Source: Anaerolineae bacterium
GTDB taxonomy: Bacteria > Chloroflexota > Anaerolineae > Aggregatilineales > Phototrophicaceae
Reading direction: 5' to 3'
Assembly (NCBI GenBank): GCA_022823945.1
Contig: JAJEBK010000032.1
Span: forward strand, 1 to 64,000
Length of the DNA: 64,000 nt
A program made the translations under genes and the position numbers. Under the pieces are notes generated by a model. The model saw nothing but the letters and a program-made list of their open reading frames with translations, was not told the DNA's origin and did not search any database. Position 1 is the stretch's first letter. Each line of letters opens with the position of its first letter. Positions 45,836-55,734 of this stretch are shown here, in pieces.

Positions 45836-46732
45836 CTAAACCGGCAGTTGCACCCAGTAAAACTCCGGGCGATAGCGGCTGTGCAGGAACAATCGCATGT
45901 CGTCGGACAAAGCGATGGCCAAGGGCGCTGCTACATCGGAAACTACCACTGGCTCGATATTGTCGCTGCTGCAGCCGCCGTCCAGGCACAGGAGCGGATC
46001 GACCCGCCCGACCACGCCACGAGTTCCCAAAGCATAGGCGAAGTAGAGCAGGCCATCTGCCCCCAACGCCATGTTGCTGGTGTTTTGAATGCCAGAAACC
46101 AGCGGTTTCAGTTCGCCGCTTTCCAGCTCAAAGACTTCAATGCCACGCCGCGCGCTGCCGCCATTTGCGATATAAACGCGGTCTTCGTGGCGGACGATGC
46201 CAGTGGGCGCGCGCAGCCCCTCAACAAGTTTGGTCATTTCGCCGCTGCTGTTTATCGCGAAGATCGCGTTGGCTGGCGCATCGCTGACGAGCAACACCTC
46301 GTCGTCCAGCCGCGTGATGCCCCACGGCGCTGTCAGCTCCGCCGCTATTTTGACCGGAGCCAGTCGCCGCTGGTCTAGCTGCCAAAGCGCGCCGCTATCG
46401 GGATCGGGAACGAACAAATCGAAGCCCGCCTCGGTGCTTTCGGCGATGAGGTTATTGCCATTGCGCACACCGAAAACGAAGCTGATGCTGTCGCCAGTTT
46501 GCGCATCAACTTTGTAGACGGTCCAGTCGCCGCTGCAGACGGTGAACAAGCTGCCATCGTGATACACGATGCCGTTTGGGCGCTGTACATTGCCGACCAG
46601 CAGCGTCATGTCGCTTTGCAAGAAGGGGAGCTGCTGCGGTGGCACTGGCGAAGGCGTGGGCGTCGCTTGCGCCAGCGTCGGCAAACACAAGAAAAAGAGC
46701 AGGAATAGGGCGGCGAATTTCACAGGGCGCAT
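45836..46732 (-). CDS. Secreted beta-propeller protein (NHL/SMP-30-like)
   Basis: A signal peptide (FAALFLLFFLCLPTLAQA) is followed by a short Pro linker and repeated blade-like units of about 42 residues: RPNGIVYHDGSLFTV, APWGITRLDDEVLLV, APTGIVRHEDRVYIA and NTSNMALGADGLLYF. Each has the (P)xGI...D..L/VY(V/A) pattern of NHL or gluconolactonase-type propellers. Two Cys in LLCLDGGCSSD may form a disulfide. The ligand is unknown. It is a single gene, convergent with hflX. Confidence 0.8.
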   Translation of the reverse strand: MRPVKFAALFLLFFLCLPTLAQATPTPSPVPPQQLPFLQSDMTLLVGNVQRPNGIVYHDGSLFTVCSGDWTVYKVDAQTGDSISFVFGVRNGNNLIAESTEAGFDLFVPDPDSGALWQLDQRRLAPVKIAAELTAPWGITRLDDEVLLVSDAPANAIFAINSSGEMTKLVEGLRAPTGIVRHEDRVYIANGGSARRGIEVFELESGELKPLVSGIQNTSNMALGADGLLYFAYALGTRGVVGRVDPLLCLDGGCSSDNIEPVVVSDVAAPLAIALSDDMRLFLHSRYRPEFYWVQLPV

Positions 46733-46826
46733 CCAGCAGCGTTAATCGCGGTTCGCGGCATTGTACATCAGTCGCGCGCCTTGCTCTAGCGTAACCAAGG
46801 GCTGGCTTGCGCTACAATGCCTGACT

Positions 46827-47906
46827 GTGCTGCCCAATGGGAATGTGTGCGAGAAGTTGGCACCAAAGCCGATCTGCGAATACGAAGCCGAAGTTGCGCC
46901 GGGCATCGAAGAGTTTGCCAAGCGTGAATTGCGCGTGACGCTGGGCAGCAAGCTGACCTGGATGCGCCTTGTACGAGCTGGGTTTTTGCGCTTTGGTTGT
47001 CGTGGGCAGCCCGCGCGCCTCAACAGACTGCGCTCGGTGATTGCTTTGTATGCTGTGCATCATTTTGACATTCCTCGTCCACGAGCATTTCTGGGCAATC
47101 AGCACTTCTCGCGCCTTTGTGAGATTTTGCGGGTTGCGGCGCATGATTTCGGCGGCTCTACCAACAGCTTTGGCATCGGCGCGGCCGGGTCGGATTCGCC
47201 GGTCATGCGGCGACTGCGCGTCCAGTTGGGCGATGCCTTGGGCTTGCCTTATGCCGAAGAGGGCAAAGGGCAGCTATACATGCGGCTGTTGAGAGGTGAC
47301 CGCAGTGGCTGGGATGTGCTTTTGCGCACGAGTCCCGCTCCTTTGTCCAAACGCGCCTATCGAGATGTCAATGTGCCGGGCGCGCTCAATGCCAGCGTGG
47401 CGTATGCGATGACGCGGCTTGCGAGAGCGCCTTCTACTGCCACAGTCGTCAATCTATGCAGCGGCTCATCAACGATCCTGATCGAACATGCTTTGTCCCA
47501 GCCGTCTCATCGCGCGCTGGCAATTGACCTGGACGCCGACAGGCTGGCGGCAGGAAAAGGCAATGCGGCTGCGGCGAACTGCCCGCACATCACACACCTG
47601 CTGGGGGATGCGCGCGCCACTCCCCTGCCCCGTCAGTGCGCAGATTTGCTCTACGCCGATTTGCCTTTCGGCAACTTGATTGGCACGCACGCCGACAATG
47701 AAAGGCTATATCCCGCCATCTTGCGAGAAGCGGCGCGGCTGGTGCGTCCCACAGCGAAACTCATCGTCCTCACACACGAAATCAAACTGCTGAGGCGCTG
47801 CCTTCGCGGCTCGGATTGGCGAATCGTCGACGAACATCCCATCACCTTGAGCGGCTTGCATCCTCGCATCTTTGTGCTCACGCAGGCTGTGAACAGATCG
47901 GCTTAA
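46827..47906 (+). CDS. RNA methyltransferase-like protein (THUMP/UPF0020 family, RlmL/Trm14-like)
   Basis: The C-terminal half is a Rossmann methyltransferase: VVNLCSGSSTILIEHAL (SAM loop), AIDLDADRL, LGDARATPLP and the catalytic-type motif YADLPFGNLIG, a variant of (D/N)PP(F/Y) with L for the first P. The N-terminal half (YEAEVAPGIEEFAKREL) fits the leading part of THUMP-containing enzymes. It probably makes N2-methylguanine in tRNA or rRNA; the target is unknown. The start is uncertain: GTG 46827, GTG 46845 and TTG 46857 are all possible, and a TACAAT box at 46813 would place the 5' end close to 46827. Confidence 0.75.
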   Translation: MLPNGNVCEKLAPKPICEYEAEVAPGIEEFAKRELRVTLGSKLTWMRLVRAGFLRFGCRGQPARLNRLRSVIALYAVHHFDIPRPRAFLGNQHFSRLCEILRVAAHDFGGSTNSFGIGAAGSDSPVMRRLRVQLGDALGLPYAEEGKGQLYMRLLRGDRSGWDVLLRTSPAPLSKRAYRDVNVPGALNASVAYAMTRLARAPSTATVVNLCSGSSTILIEHALSQPSHRALAIDLDADRLAAGKGNAAAANCPHITHLLGDARATPLPRQCADLLYADLPFGNLIGTHADNERLYPAILREAARLVRPTAKLIVLTHEIKLLRRCLRGSDWRIVDEHPITLSGLHPRIFVLTQAVNRSA

Positions 47907-47913
47907 GCCGATC
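47896..47913. repeat. 18-bp perfect palindrome over the stop of the methyltransferase gene
   Basis: GATCGGCTTAAGCCGATC, with the TAA stop in its centre. There is no T-run after it, so it is not a standard intrinsic terminator. Confidence 0.7.
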
Positions 47914-48041
47914 CTGATACATAATGTGTAAATGGATTGTGGCTGCGCTCCCGCCGCGCTGTGTGATAGGCATGCCTGTGCTAGAATCGGTGGCGCAAAG
48001 CTGGCAGTTTGCCCGTCTCGATTGCGTGGGATTTGCCTGAT

Positions 48042-49643
48042 ATGCGCTTGTTGAATGCCGCAAAGTTGCTCTGGCTGCTCTTGTGCTCCGCGCTGTTCGC
48101 TGCCTGCGGAGCGCCCGAGGCTGAGCCAGCTATTGAAGTGATTCTCCATGTTGATGGCAGCGCTCGCACACTGCTTTACACAGATGAGCTGACGGTCGAC
48201 CAACTGCTCAGCCGCGAAGGCATCGAATTGGCACAACGCGATCGCCTTAGTCACCCGCTGGTTTCGCCGCTGGAAAATGGCATGATCATCACCATCCGCC
48301 GGGTGGCAGAGCGGCAAGAGTGCGAGCAACGATCAATTGGGTTCGAGCGACAGCGCCTGCCCAGAGAAAGCCTGCGCCCGGGCGAAGAACAGCTTGGGCA
48401 AACGGGCGCACTTGGCATGGAAGAAGCTTGCTATCGGATCATCCTCGAAGACGATATCGAAGTAGAACGGCAGTTGCTGGGGACCCCAGCCATCGTAGAA
48501 GCGCCGAGAGCCGAAATTACCTATTTTGGAATCGCGCAAGCCGTTGCGTCTGTGCCCATCGCCGGGCGGCTGAGTTATATCAATCATGGCGAGGCTTGGA
48601 CGATAATCGGCAATGCCAGCAATAAACGACGGCTGACCAGCTCGTTGCGACTGGACTCGCTGGTGTTTGACCAGAGTCAGGCTGGTGAACGTTTGCTGGC
48701 CACCGCAGAAACCGATTCGGACAGCGATTTTTTCAATATGTTGTGGATGTTGCCAACTGCGGACCAGACAAACCCCGTGCGGCTGCCGCCCACCGATGTG
48801 CTGTATGCCGAATGGCGTCCGCACGCCGGCGATGTCGTGGCGTATTCCACGGGCTTGCGCGATGCCAACACGGGCGATCTCCGCGCGCTCAACAATTTGT
48901 GGCTGCTGCAGCTCGACCTGGAAAGCGGGCACGCGCTGAGTATCGACGAGATGTTGCCAGAATCGCCTGGTGGGGCGTATGGCGCATGGGGAACAGGCTT
49001 TGGCTGGTCGCCCAACGGCGCAAACCTGGCTTGGGCGCGAGCGGATGGCTTTGGCGTGGTTGACCTGGCGGCAGGGGCATTGACAACATTGCGGGACTAT
49101 GCGGCTTTTGACAGCGCAGCCAACTGGGCTTGGCGGTCGACATTGTCTTGGTCGATGGACAGCCGGCTGCTGGTGGCGACCTTGCATGGCGCGCCCACAG
49201 GCAATGAACCAGCCACAGCCAGCCCGGTTTTTGATGTGGCTGTTGTGGCGGCGGATGGCAGTTTCTCCGCGCCAGTGCAGCCGATGGCGGGCATGTGGGC
49301 GGCGCCGGCATTCTCGCCAGTTGCAGCGCAGGGCGAATTCAGCGAAGGCTATATCGCCTGGCTGGCAGCGCGCGAGCCCGAGACCAGTTTGAGCAGCCAG
49401 TATGACCTGCTGGTCGCCGATCGTGATGGCAGCAATGAACGCCGCCTCTTCCCTGCAGAAGGAAAAGCCGGCCTGGAGCGCAGCGACTACGCGACGCATG
49501 CGCCACTTTTTGCCTGGAGCCCCGATGCGCGCCACATCGCCATCATCTATCAAGGCGATCTGTGGCTGGTCGATATTGAAAGCGCCGCGGCGACTCAAGT
49601 TACTTTTGACGGCGCGTCGACTTACCCGGTCTGGAGCGGCTGA
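48042..49643 (+). CDS. Lipoprotein with ubiquitin-like/G5 (YabE-type) domains and a TolB-like propeller
   Basis: The signal LLWLLLCSALFAACG contains lipobox FAAC. Residues 30-85 match DUF348 ubiquitin-like repeats of YabE/Rpf proteins (ILHVDGSARTLLYTDELTVD, ENGMIITIRR). A G5 domain follows (RIILEDDIEVERQLL, APRAEITYFG). From about 190 on, WD40/TolB-type blades appear (GFGWSPNGANLAWARAD, LFAWSPDARHIAIIYQGDLW). It is likely a surface protein that contacts wall glycans. Its TGA overlaps the next ATG (TGATG), so it is coupled to the glycosidase-polymerase fusion. Confidence 0.8.
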   Translation: MRLLNAAKLLWLLLCSALFAACGAPEAEPAIEVILHVDGSARTLLYTDELTVDQLLSREGIELAQRDRLSHPLVSPLENGMIITIRRVAERQECEQRSIGFERQRLPRESLRPGEEQLGQTGALGMEEACYRIILEDDIEVERQLLGTPAIVEAPRAEITYFGIAQAVASVPIAGRLSYINHGEAWTIIGNASNKRRLTSSLRLDSLVFDQSQAGERLLATAETDSDSDFFNMLWMLPTADQTNPVRLPPTDVLYAEWRPHAGDVVAYSTGLRDANTGDLRALNNLWLLQLDLESGHALSIDEMLPESPGGAYGAWGTGFGWSPNGANLAWARADGFGVVDLAAGALTTLRDYAAFDSAANWAWRSTLSWSMDSRLLVATLHGAPTGNEPATASPVFDVAVVAADGSFSAPVQPMAGMWAAPAFSPVAAQGEFSEGYIAWLAAREPETSLSSQYDLLVADRDGSNERRLFPAEGKAGLERSDYATHAPLFAWSPDARHIAIIYQGDLWLVDIESAAATQVTFDGASTYPVWSG

Positions 49644-52600
49644 TGCGCCAGCTCCTCACGATATTTCTGTGTTTGGCGCTGGTTGGCGGCAGTTTGGCAG
49701 CTACGTTGGGCACACAGCAATTGCGCGACTTCGAGCTGCGCGGTTATGTTGATCCGACGCAAGACCATAACCTGCCCTTCCGTACGCCGCGCGCCGGCGT
49801 GAATGTCGAGCTGCTGCAATACCCGCCCGACGAAATGCGTCGCCAGCTGGAAAGAATGCGTGGTTCCAACTTTCGCTGGCTGCGGCAATTTGCGCGCTGG
49901 GATGAGATTGAGCCGCGGCCAGGCGCATTGGACTGGTCAGGCTGGGATGCGCTGGTAGAGCAGATGCGGGCTTTCCCCGAGCTGGAATTGGTGGTCGTGC
50001 TGATGAATACGCCGGCTTGGGCGCGCCTGCAACACCCCACACGCGCGTTGACCTCAACCGCCCCGCCAGCCGATCTGGACAGGTTCGCCCAATTCGTCAG
50101 CCAGTTCGCGGCGCGCTATGGCGAAACGATCGACTATTATCAGATTTGGGATGAACCCAACCTGGACGATGCCTGGGGCGGCCTGGATCCGCGGCCAGCC
50201 GAATATGTCGCGCTGCTGGAAACTGCGCGCCGAGCTATCTTGCGCAGCGACCCGACAGCAAAAATTGCCGCGGCCGCCCTGGCACCCACCACAGAAACCG
50301 CCGGGCAAAATATCAGCGACATCCGTTATTTGCGCGCGATGTACGCTCATGGCGCGCGCGACTTGATGGATATCGCTGCCGGCAAACCATACGGATTTGA
50401 GCATTCGCCACTGGACCGGCGCGTCGATGAAAGTCTTCTGAATTTTTCGCGTTTGATCGCCCTGCGCGAAATTATGCTGGAAAATGGAGACGGGCGAAAA
50501 CCCTTGTGGGCGAGCCATTTCGGTTGGAATGCCTTGCCGCCTGGCTGGCAGGGAGACGAATCCATCTGGGAGGGGGTCAGCCAGGAAGAACAATTGACTT
50601 TCACCCAGCAAGCCATCCAGCGAGCGCGCCGCGAATGGCCCTGGCTGGGCGCGATGTTCTTGCATCATTGGCAGCCGGACGCGCCCATCACCAGCGCCCA
50701 ATGGGGATTCGCCCTCGTGCAGCCCGATGGCACGCCGACTCCGCTGCTGAATGCGTTGCCAGCGATCAATACAGAAACTCTTGCGCAAGACGGTCTTTAC
50801 CATGCTCGCAACGCCTATACGCGCTACAGCGGCATCTGGCAATTCAGCCAACGCGGCGCAGACATCGGCTGGCTGAATACCAGCGACAGCCAACTGGACT
50901 TCGACTTCTTCGGCAGGGATGTCGCTATGCTGGTCAACGAAGACGATTATGTGGCTTTTTTGTATCCGCAGGTCGATGGCGCGCCAGCCAATGCCGCCCA
51001 ACACGATGCCGATGGCAATGCCTACATCTTCCTGCGCAGCAACAATCAACAGCCCCAGACGACTCTGGCGCCGGTCGCGCGCGGGCTGCCGCTGGACACA
51101 CACACCTTGACCGCAATCGCCGATCAAGGCTGGGACCGCTGGGCTATCGCCGGTTACGCTGTCAGTTCCGGCAACCTGTCCGAGCCATATAATCGGCAGA
51201 TCGCGCTGGGCATCTTGACCACCCTGGTCTCGCTGGCGGCGCTCTTCACCTCGCTGATCAAAGCGCCCTGGGCACAGTGGCTGCCGCGCATCTCGCTGAT
51301 TAGCGGCGGTCTGGGCGCGACTTTGCACCTGCTGTTGACCGGCATAACTTCGCTGGCGATGATGCTTGCCATGCTATTGACCTGGGGTATGCCCAAGCCA
51401 ACGCTGTTCCTGCGCGACGAAGTCAATTTGCTGCTGGGACTGTTGACCGGCGGCTTGCTGTACTTCTCGCCAGGCTTGCTGCTATCGCTGTTGTGCGGGC
51501 TGGTCCTCTTCGTTTTGGTGTTTCAGCGGCTGGAAAACGGACTGATATTGACGTTCGTCTGGGCACCCTTCTTTTTGTATCCAGTTGAGCTGCATACTTA
51601 CGCTTTCCCCATGGTCGAAGTGATGATTTTACTCACTACAGCGGCGGGATTGCTGCGCGGGCTGGCAGCGCTGGGCAGCCGCTTGCAAATGCGCAATGCA
51701 GGATTCCCGCTTTTTTCCTGGCAGCAGGTCCGACATATACACTGGCTGGATGCCCTGGTGTTGTGCCTGGTTGGGCTGGGCGTCGCATCGCTGCTTTGGA
51801 CGCGGCAACTTCCCAGCGCGACCACCGAACTGCGCACACTACTCGTTGAACCAGCGCTATTTTATTTGCTGATCCGCTGCACGCGCCCCAACCGTTCCAC
51901 GCTAATGCGCTATTTCCATGCTTTGACCGCCGCGGCGGTTATCGTGTCGATTATCGGCTTGTTTCAATATTTCCTGGGCGACATAGTGATCGTTGCCGAG
52001 GCTGGCACGACTCGATTGCAAAGCGTCTATGGTTCGCCCAACAATATCGGCTTGCTGTTTGGGCGAGCGATCCCAATCGCTCTGGCCTTGTTGCTGGTGC
52101 CGCTGCCGGCTCGTCTGCGCGCGTGGGCTGGGGTCAGCCTGCTGATTATGCTGCCAACCCTGGCGCTGACACAGAGCGTGGGCGCGATTTTGCTCGGCAT
52201 CCCGGCGGGCTTGGCGGTGGTCTGCCTGGCTTGTTATGGGCGGCGCGCGCGATTGCCCCTGCTGGGAGCGAGTTTGGCTGGCGTAGCTGGATTCGGCGTT
52301 TTGACGCAGATTTCAGCTCGCTTCGGCGGGCTGCTCGATATCGGCAGCGGCACGACATTTGTGCGCCTGCGTCTGTGGGAAAGCGCGCTTGCGATGATCC
52401 GAGACCGTCCATTGACGGGTATCGGGCTCGACCAGTTCCTGTATCTGTATGGCGGCGAATACCTGCGCCCGGATGCCGTGCACGACAGCGACTTGTCGCA
52501 TCCACACAATTTCGCGCTGGATTTTTGGACGCGCCTTAGCCTGCTGGGATTGCTCGCCTTCTTTGCCATACAAGCTGTATTTTGGCATCTGGCGCTGGGG

Positions 52601-52828
52601 ACGCTGAGGGCTGCGCGTGGCCGTGACGCGCCGATATTTGCCATGGCGGTTGGCTTGATGGGCAGCATGGCTGGTTTGCTGGCGCATGGGCTGATTGACA
52701 ACAGCTATTTTGTCATCGACCTGGCATTTATATTCATGTTTCAGTTGGCGGCTATGTTGCGCTTGAGAGAGCTGGCGGCGCATTTACCTGCGCGCGAGCA
52801 GGCACATGTGCTAGACTGGCATGGATAA
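49643..52828 (+). CDS. Fusion of a GH39-like glycosidase domain with an O-antigen ligase/polymerase-type membrane domain
   Basis: 1061 residues. A signal segment is followed by a (beta/alpha)8 glycoside hydrolase-like domain, about residues 45-390 ([42 protein letters not shown]). The acid/base Glu171 is kept in DEPN. The usual nucleophile motif (TE-x-G-W) reads SHFGW, so the nucleophile is His292. From about 520 come 12 or more membrane helices with Wzy/WaaL features ([50 protein letters not shown]). It probably handles an exported lipid-linked glycan. Hydrolysis is doubtful; sugar recognition is a fair alternative. Confidence 0.78.
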   Translation: MRQLLTIFLCLALVGGSLAATLGTQQLRDFELRGYVDPTQDHNLPFRTPRAGVNVELLQYPPDEMRRQLERMRGSNFRWLRQFARWDEIEPRPGALDWSGWDALVEQMRAFPELELVVVLMNTPAWARLQHPTRALTSTAPPADLDRFAQFVSQFAARYGETIDYYQIWDEPNLDDAWGGLDPRPAEYVALLETARRAILRSDPTAKIAAAALAPTTETAGQNISDIRYLRAMYAHGARDLMDIAAGKPYGFEHSPLDRRVDESLLNFSRLIALREIMLENGDGRKPLWASHFGWNALPPGWQGDESIWEGVSQEEQLTFTQQAIQRARREWPWLGAMFLHHWQPDAPITSAQWGFALVQPDGTPTPLLNALPAINTETLAQDGLYHARNAYTRYSGIWQFSQRGADIGWLNTSDSQLDFDFFGRDVAMLVNEDDYVAFLYPQVDGAPANAAQHDADGNAYIFLRSNNQQPQTTLAPVARGLPLDTHTLTAIADQGWDRWAIAGYAVSSGNLSEPYNRQIALGILTTLVSLAALFTSLIKAPWAQWLPRISLISGGLGATLHLLLTGITSLAMMLAMLLTWGMPKPTLFLRDEVNLLLGLLTGGLLYFSPGLLLSLLCGLVLFVLVFQRLENGLILTFVWAPFFLYPVELHTYAFPMVEVMILLTTAAGLLRGLAALGSRLQMRNAGFPLFSWQQVRHIHWLDALVLCLVGLGVASLLWTRQLPSATTELRTLLVEPALFYLLIRCTRPNRSTLMRYFHALTAAAVIVSIIGLFQYFLGDIVIVAEAGTTRLQSVYGSPNNIGLLFGRAIPIALALLLVPLPARLRAWAGVSLLIMLPTLALTQSVGAILLGIPAGLAVVCLACYGRRARLPLLGASLAGVAGFGVLTQISARFGGLLDIGSGTTFVRLRLWESALAMIRDRPLTGIGLDQFLYLYGGEYLRPDAVHDSDLSHPHNFALDFWTRLSLLGLLAFFAIQAVFWHLALGTLRAARGRDAPIFAMAVGLMGSMAGLLAHGLIDNSYFVIDLAFIFMFQLAAMLRLRELAAHLPAREQAHVLDWHG

Positions 52829-52850
52829 AGCGGCGGGGAGGCGAAGCAAC

Positions 52851-53807
52851 TTGCGACTACTCATAACCGGTGGCGCGGGCTTCATTGGCTCGCATCTGTG
52901 CGATCGCTTCCTGCGCGATGGCCAGCGAGTCGTCGCTATGGACAACTTCATCACTGGCTCGCCCGACAACATCGCGCATTTGGCAGGAAACCGACAATTT
53001 GAATTCATCTATCACGATGTCAGCAATTTCATTCATGTGCCGGGACCCGTTGATGCCGTGCTGCATTTTGCCTCGCCCGCCAGCCCGATCGATTACCTGA
53101 AATACCCTATCCAGACGCTCAAGGTCGGCGCGCTGGGCACGCACAATGCGCTGGGTTTGGCGCGCGCAAAAGGAGCAGGCTTCCTGCTGGCATCGACATC
53201 CGAGGTCTATGGCGATCCGTTGGTGCATCCACAAAGCGAAGCCTATGCCGGCAATGTCGACCCGGTTGGACCGCGCGGCGTCTATGACGAGGCGAAACGA
53301 TTTGCCGAAGCGCTGGTCATGGCGTATCACCGCGAGCATAAAATGGACACGCGCATCGTGCGCATCTTTAACACCTATGGTCCCCGCATGCGGCTGGATG
53401 ATGGGCGCGTCGTGCCGAACTTTATCGGGCAAGCTGTCCGCGGCGAGGCGCTGACCATCTATGGCGATGGCACGCAGACGCGCTGCTTCCAATATATTGA
53501 TGATCTGGTCGAGGGCGTCGTGCGGCTCTTGCATAGCGATCTCGTCGATCCGGTCAATATCGGCACCACCCGCGAGATCTGCATCCGTGACTTTGCCGAA
53601 GTCGTCAATCGCGTGGCGGGCAACGCCGCTGGCACCATCTATGCCGAGGGCTTGCGCATTGATGGCGACCCACAAACACGCAAGCCGGATACCACACGCG
53701 CACGGCAGACTCTGGGTTGGCAGCCGCAGGTCGCGCTGGACGCGGGGCTGATGCGCACAATCGACTATTTTCGCTCGCTGGTCGCGGCCGGCAAAGCGCC
53801 TGGCTAA
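52851..53807 (+). CDS. UDP-glucuronate decarboxylase (UDP-xylose synthase), SDR epimerase family
   Basis: This enzyme makes UDP-xylose from UDP-glucuronate. The NAD-binding motif [15 protein letters not shown] opens the protein. The sequence STSEVYGDP with [13 protein letters not shown] gives the S/Y/K catalytic set, and the YDExKR form marks UXS enzymes. Family ends FNTYGPRM and [17 protein letters not shown] are present. TTG 52851 is chosen because GGGGAGG lies about 9 nt upstream and homology begins there; an ATG at 52821 overlaps the upstream gene but lacks an SD. It suggests xylose in the surface glycan. Confidence 0.88.
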   Translation: MRLLITGGAGFIGSHLCDRFLRDGQRVVAMDNFITGSPDNIAHLAGNRQFEFIYHDVSNFIHVPGPVDAVLHFASPASPIDYLKYPIQTLKVGALGTHNALGLARAKGAGFLLASTSEVYGDPLVHPQSEAYAGNVDPVGPRGVYDEAKRFAEALVMAYHREHKMDTRIVRIFNTYGPRMRLDDGRVVPNFIGQAVRGEALTIYGDGTQTRCFQYIDDLVEGVVRLLHSDLVDPVNIGTTREICIRDFAEVVNRVAGNAAGTIYAEGLRIDGDPQTRKPDTTRARQTLGWQPQVALDAGLMRTIDYFRSLVAAGKAPG

Positions 53808-53811
53808 GCGC

Positions 53812-55125
53812 ATGTTGCCCATGTTGGTGGCGCTGCTGACGCTGTCGCCGCTGCGTGCGTTGATCGCGGCGGAAAGTGGTCTGCGCCTGCCGCTGAGCAT
53901 CGACCAGATCTTGCTGTTGATCTGCGCGCTGGTGTGGTTTGGCGGCCTTGTCTTGCGGCGCAGGCAGCTGCTGCAGCTCGAGCGCAATCCCACTCTGATC
54001 GCGACAATTCTATTGACCGCCGTGTTCGCCAGTGGCGCATGGACCAGCGCGTCGCTGTCCGAATGGCTCAAGGAGTGGCTGAAGTGGCTGGTGATGGCTG
54101 GTTTGATCTGGCAGTTGTCTTTTTTGCGAGGCGGTCGCTGGCGTTGGCTAGTCTATGCGGTGGCGGTTGCAGCGGTGGGCAACGCCCTGGTGGGATTGTA
54201 TATCTTCCTGGGTGGCAGCGGTGCCGACCATCTGTTGATCCTCGGGCGCTTCTATCGCGCTTTTGGGACTTTCGGTCAGCCCAACCCTTTCGGTGGCTTC
54301 ATGGGCATCGCCTTGCCAATCTGCAGCATGGCCGCCTGGGGAACAGCCGGGCGGCTTTGGGCGAATTGGCGCGCCGGGATATCGGTCAATGCCGCGCAGA
54401 TCGCGCAGTTGCTGGCCTGGGCTGCATCGGCGCTGTTGGTGGCGGCGGCTTTGTTGGCATCGTGGAGTCGTGGTGCCTGGCTGGGCACAGCATTGGCAGC
54501 GTTCATCCTGGTGATAGCGCTGCCGCGGCGCCTGCTGTATGGTTTGTTGTTGGCATTGATGATGGTCGCGCTGGTCGTCATGTTGTGGCAAACGGGCATC
54601 TTGCCAGATGCCTTGGTCTCGCGGCTGACATCGTCTGTGACCGATCTGGTCGCTATCAACGATGTGCGCGGTATTGATGCGCATGCCGGCAACTACGCCG
54701 TGATAGAGCGGCTGGCGCACTGGCAGGCAGCTGTCGAAATGGCGCGCGATCATCCGTTCTTCGGTGTCGGGCTGGGCAATTACAGCGTTCGTTATGCACA
54801 ATATCGGCTGATTAACTGGCAGTTGCCTTTGGGGCATGCCCACAATACCTATCTCAACCTGCTGGCAGAGACGGGCATGTTCGGTCTGCTGGCTTATCTG
54901 GCTTATTGGGCTGTTATGCTGCGGATTTGCTGGTCGCTGCGGCAGCATCCCGAACCATTCGCGCGATCGCTGGGCGTCGGCTTGCTGGGCTGCTGGACCT
55001 ACCTGGCCGCGCACAGCTTCTTTGATTACCTGTTTGTCAACACCCTGTTTTTGCATATCGGTGTATTATTGGGCGTTCAGGCGATCTTGCATCATCAGAC
55101 GCAATCGGCTTTGCAACTGGAGTAA
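53812..55125 (+). CDS. O-antigen ligase / polymerase family membrane protein
   Basis: 437 residues with about 10-12 membrane helices. The Wzy_C/WaaL region includes FGTFGQPNPFGGFMGIALPI, then WSRGAWLG, FFGVGLGNYSVRY and GHAHNTYLNLLAETGMFGLL, where the conserved Arg/His residues face the outer side. It either polymerises or ligates lipid-linked glycan. It is the second such domain in the cluster after the fusion protein, so polymerase and ligase roles may be divided between the two. GtrA follows after 2 bp. Confidence 0.88.
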   Translation: MLPMLVALLTLSPLRALIAAESGLRLPLSIDQILLLICALVWFGGLVLRRRQLLQLERNPTLIATILLTAVFASGAWTSASLSEWLKEWLKWLVMAGLIWQLSFLRGGRWRWLVYAVAVAAVGNALVGLYIFLGGSGADHLLILGRFYRAFGTFGQPNPFGGFMGIALPICSMAAWGTAGRLWANWRAGISVNAAQIAQLLAWAASALLVAAALLASWSRGAWLGTALAAFILVIALPRRLLYGLLLALMMVALVVMLWQTGILPDALVSRLTSSVTDLVAINDVRGIDAHAGNYAVIERLAHWQAAVEMARDHPFFGVGLGNYSVRYAQYRLINWQLPLGHAHNTYLNLLAETGMFGLLAYLAYWAVMLRICWSLRQHPEPFARSLGVGLLGCWTYLAAHSFFDYLFVNTLFLHIGVLLGVQAILHHQTQSALQLE

Positions 55126-55127
55126 GT

Positions 55128-55733
55128 ATGTCGGGCACATTGACAGCCGATGCCAAAAATGCGCCGCGCCGCCATCACAGCGTGAGCACGCCAATTGACC
55201 GACTCATCATGCGGGTAGCCGAGCGTCTGGGCGGCAGCAAAGCCAAAGAGCTGGAGCGCTTCATCAAGTTCGCATTTGTCGGGCTGTTGGGCTTCGTTAT
55301 CGACAGCGGCACAGTCATCATCTTGCAGAATAGCCTGCTGCCGCCCGTGACCGCAGCCAACGAGCCGCTCGATGCCAATGTGGCGCTGGCCACCACAGTG
55401 GCTTTTGTGCTGGCTGTCTGCAGCAATTTCGTGTGGAATCGCCTGTGGACCTATCCCGATTCGCGTTCGCGGTCGGCGCGCAAACAGCTGACCCAATTCG
55501 TCATCGTCAGTGTGATTGGCTGGTCGCTGCGCACGCTGTGGATTGACATCGCCTATCAGGGGCTGGGCGAGCTTTCCACGACGTTCATCCAAATGCTGCA
55601 AGCCGATTATGCGCCGGCTCTGCTCGACCAAAACAAACTCGGCACCATGTTGGCGCTTTTCTTCGGCGTGATTGTCGTCACCGCCTGGAACTTCCTCGCC
55701 AATCGATATTGGACCTATAACGACGTAGACTAA
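55128..55733 (+). CDS. GtrA family membrane protein
   Basis: 201 residues with four predicted helices: FIKFAFVGLLGFVIDSGTVI, ATTVAFVLAVCSNFVWNRLW, FVIVSVIGWSLRTLWIDIAY and LALFFGVIVVTAWNFLANRY. NRLWTY and NRYWTY are the duplicated family signature. GtrA proteins are thought to help move polyprenyl-linked sugars across the membrane. GGAG lies just before the ATG. It sits between the O-antigen ligase-like protein and a glycosyltransferase, in keeping with that role. Confidence 0.92.
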   Translation: MSGTLTADAKNAPRRHHSVSTPIDRLIMRVAERLGGSKAKELERFIKFAFVGLLGFVIDSGTVIILQNSLLPPVTAANEPLDANVALATTVAFVLAVCSNFVWNRLWTYPDSRSRSARKQLTQFVIVSVIGWSLRTLWIDIAYQGLGELSTTFIQMLQADYAPALLDQNKLGTMLALFFGVIVVTAWNFLANRYWTYNDVD

Positions 55734-55734
55734 A

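Noticed and set aside
50054-51328. 424-codon minus-strand frame opposite the glycosidase fusion
   Set aside because: No motif; the plus-strand frame is continuous through both recognisable domains.
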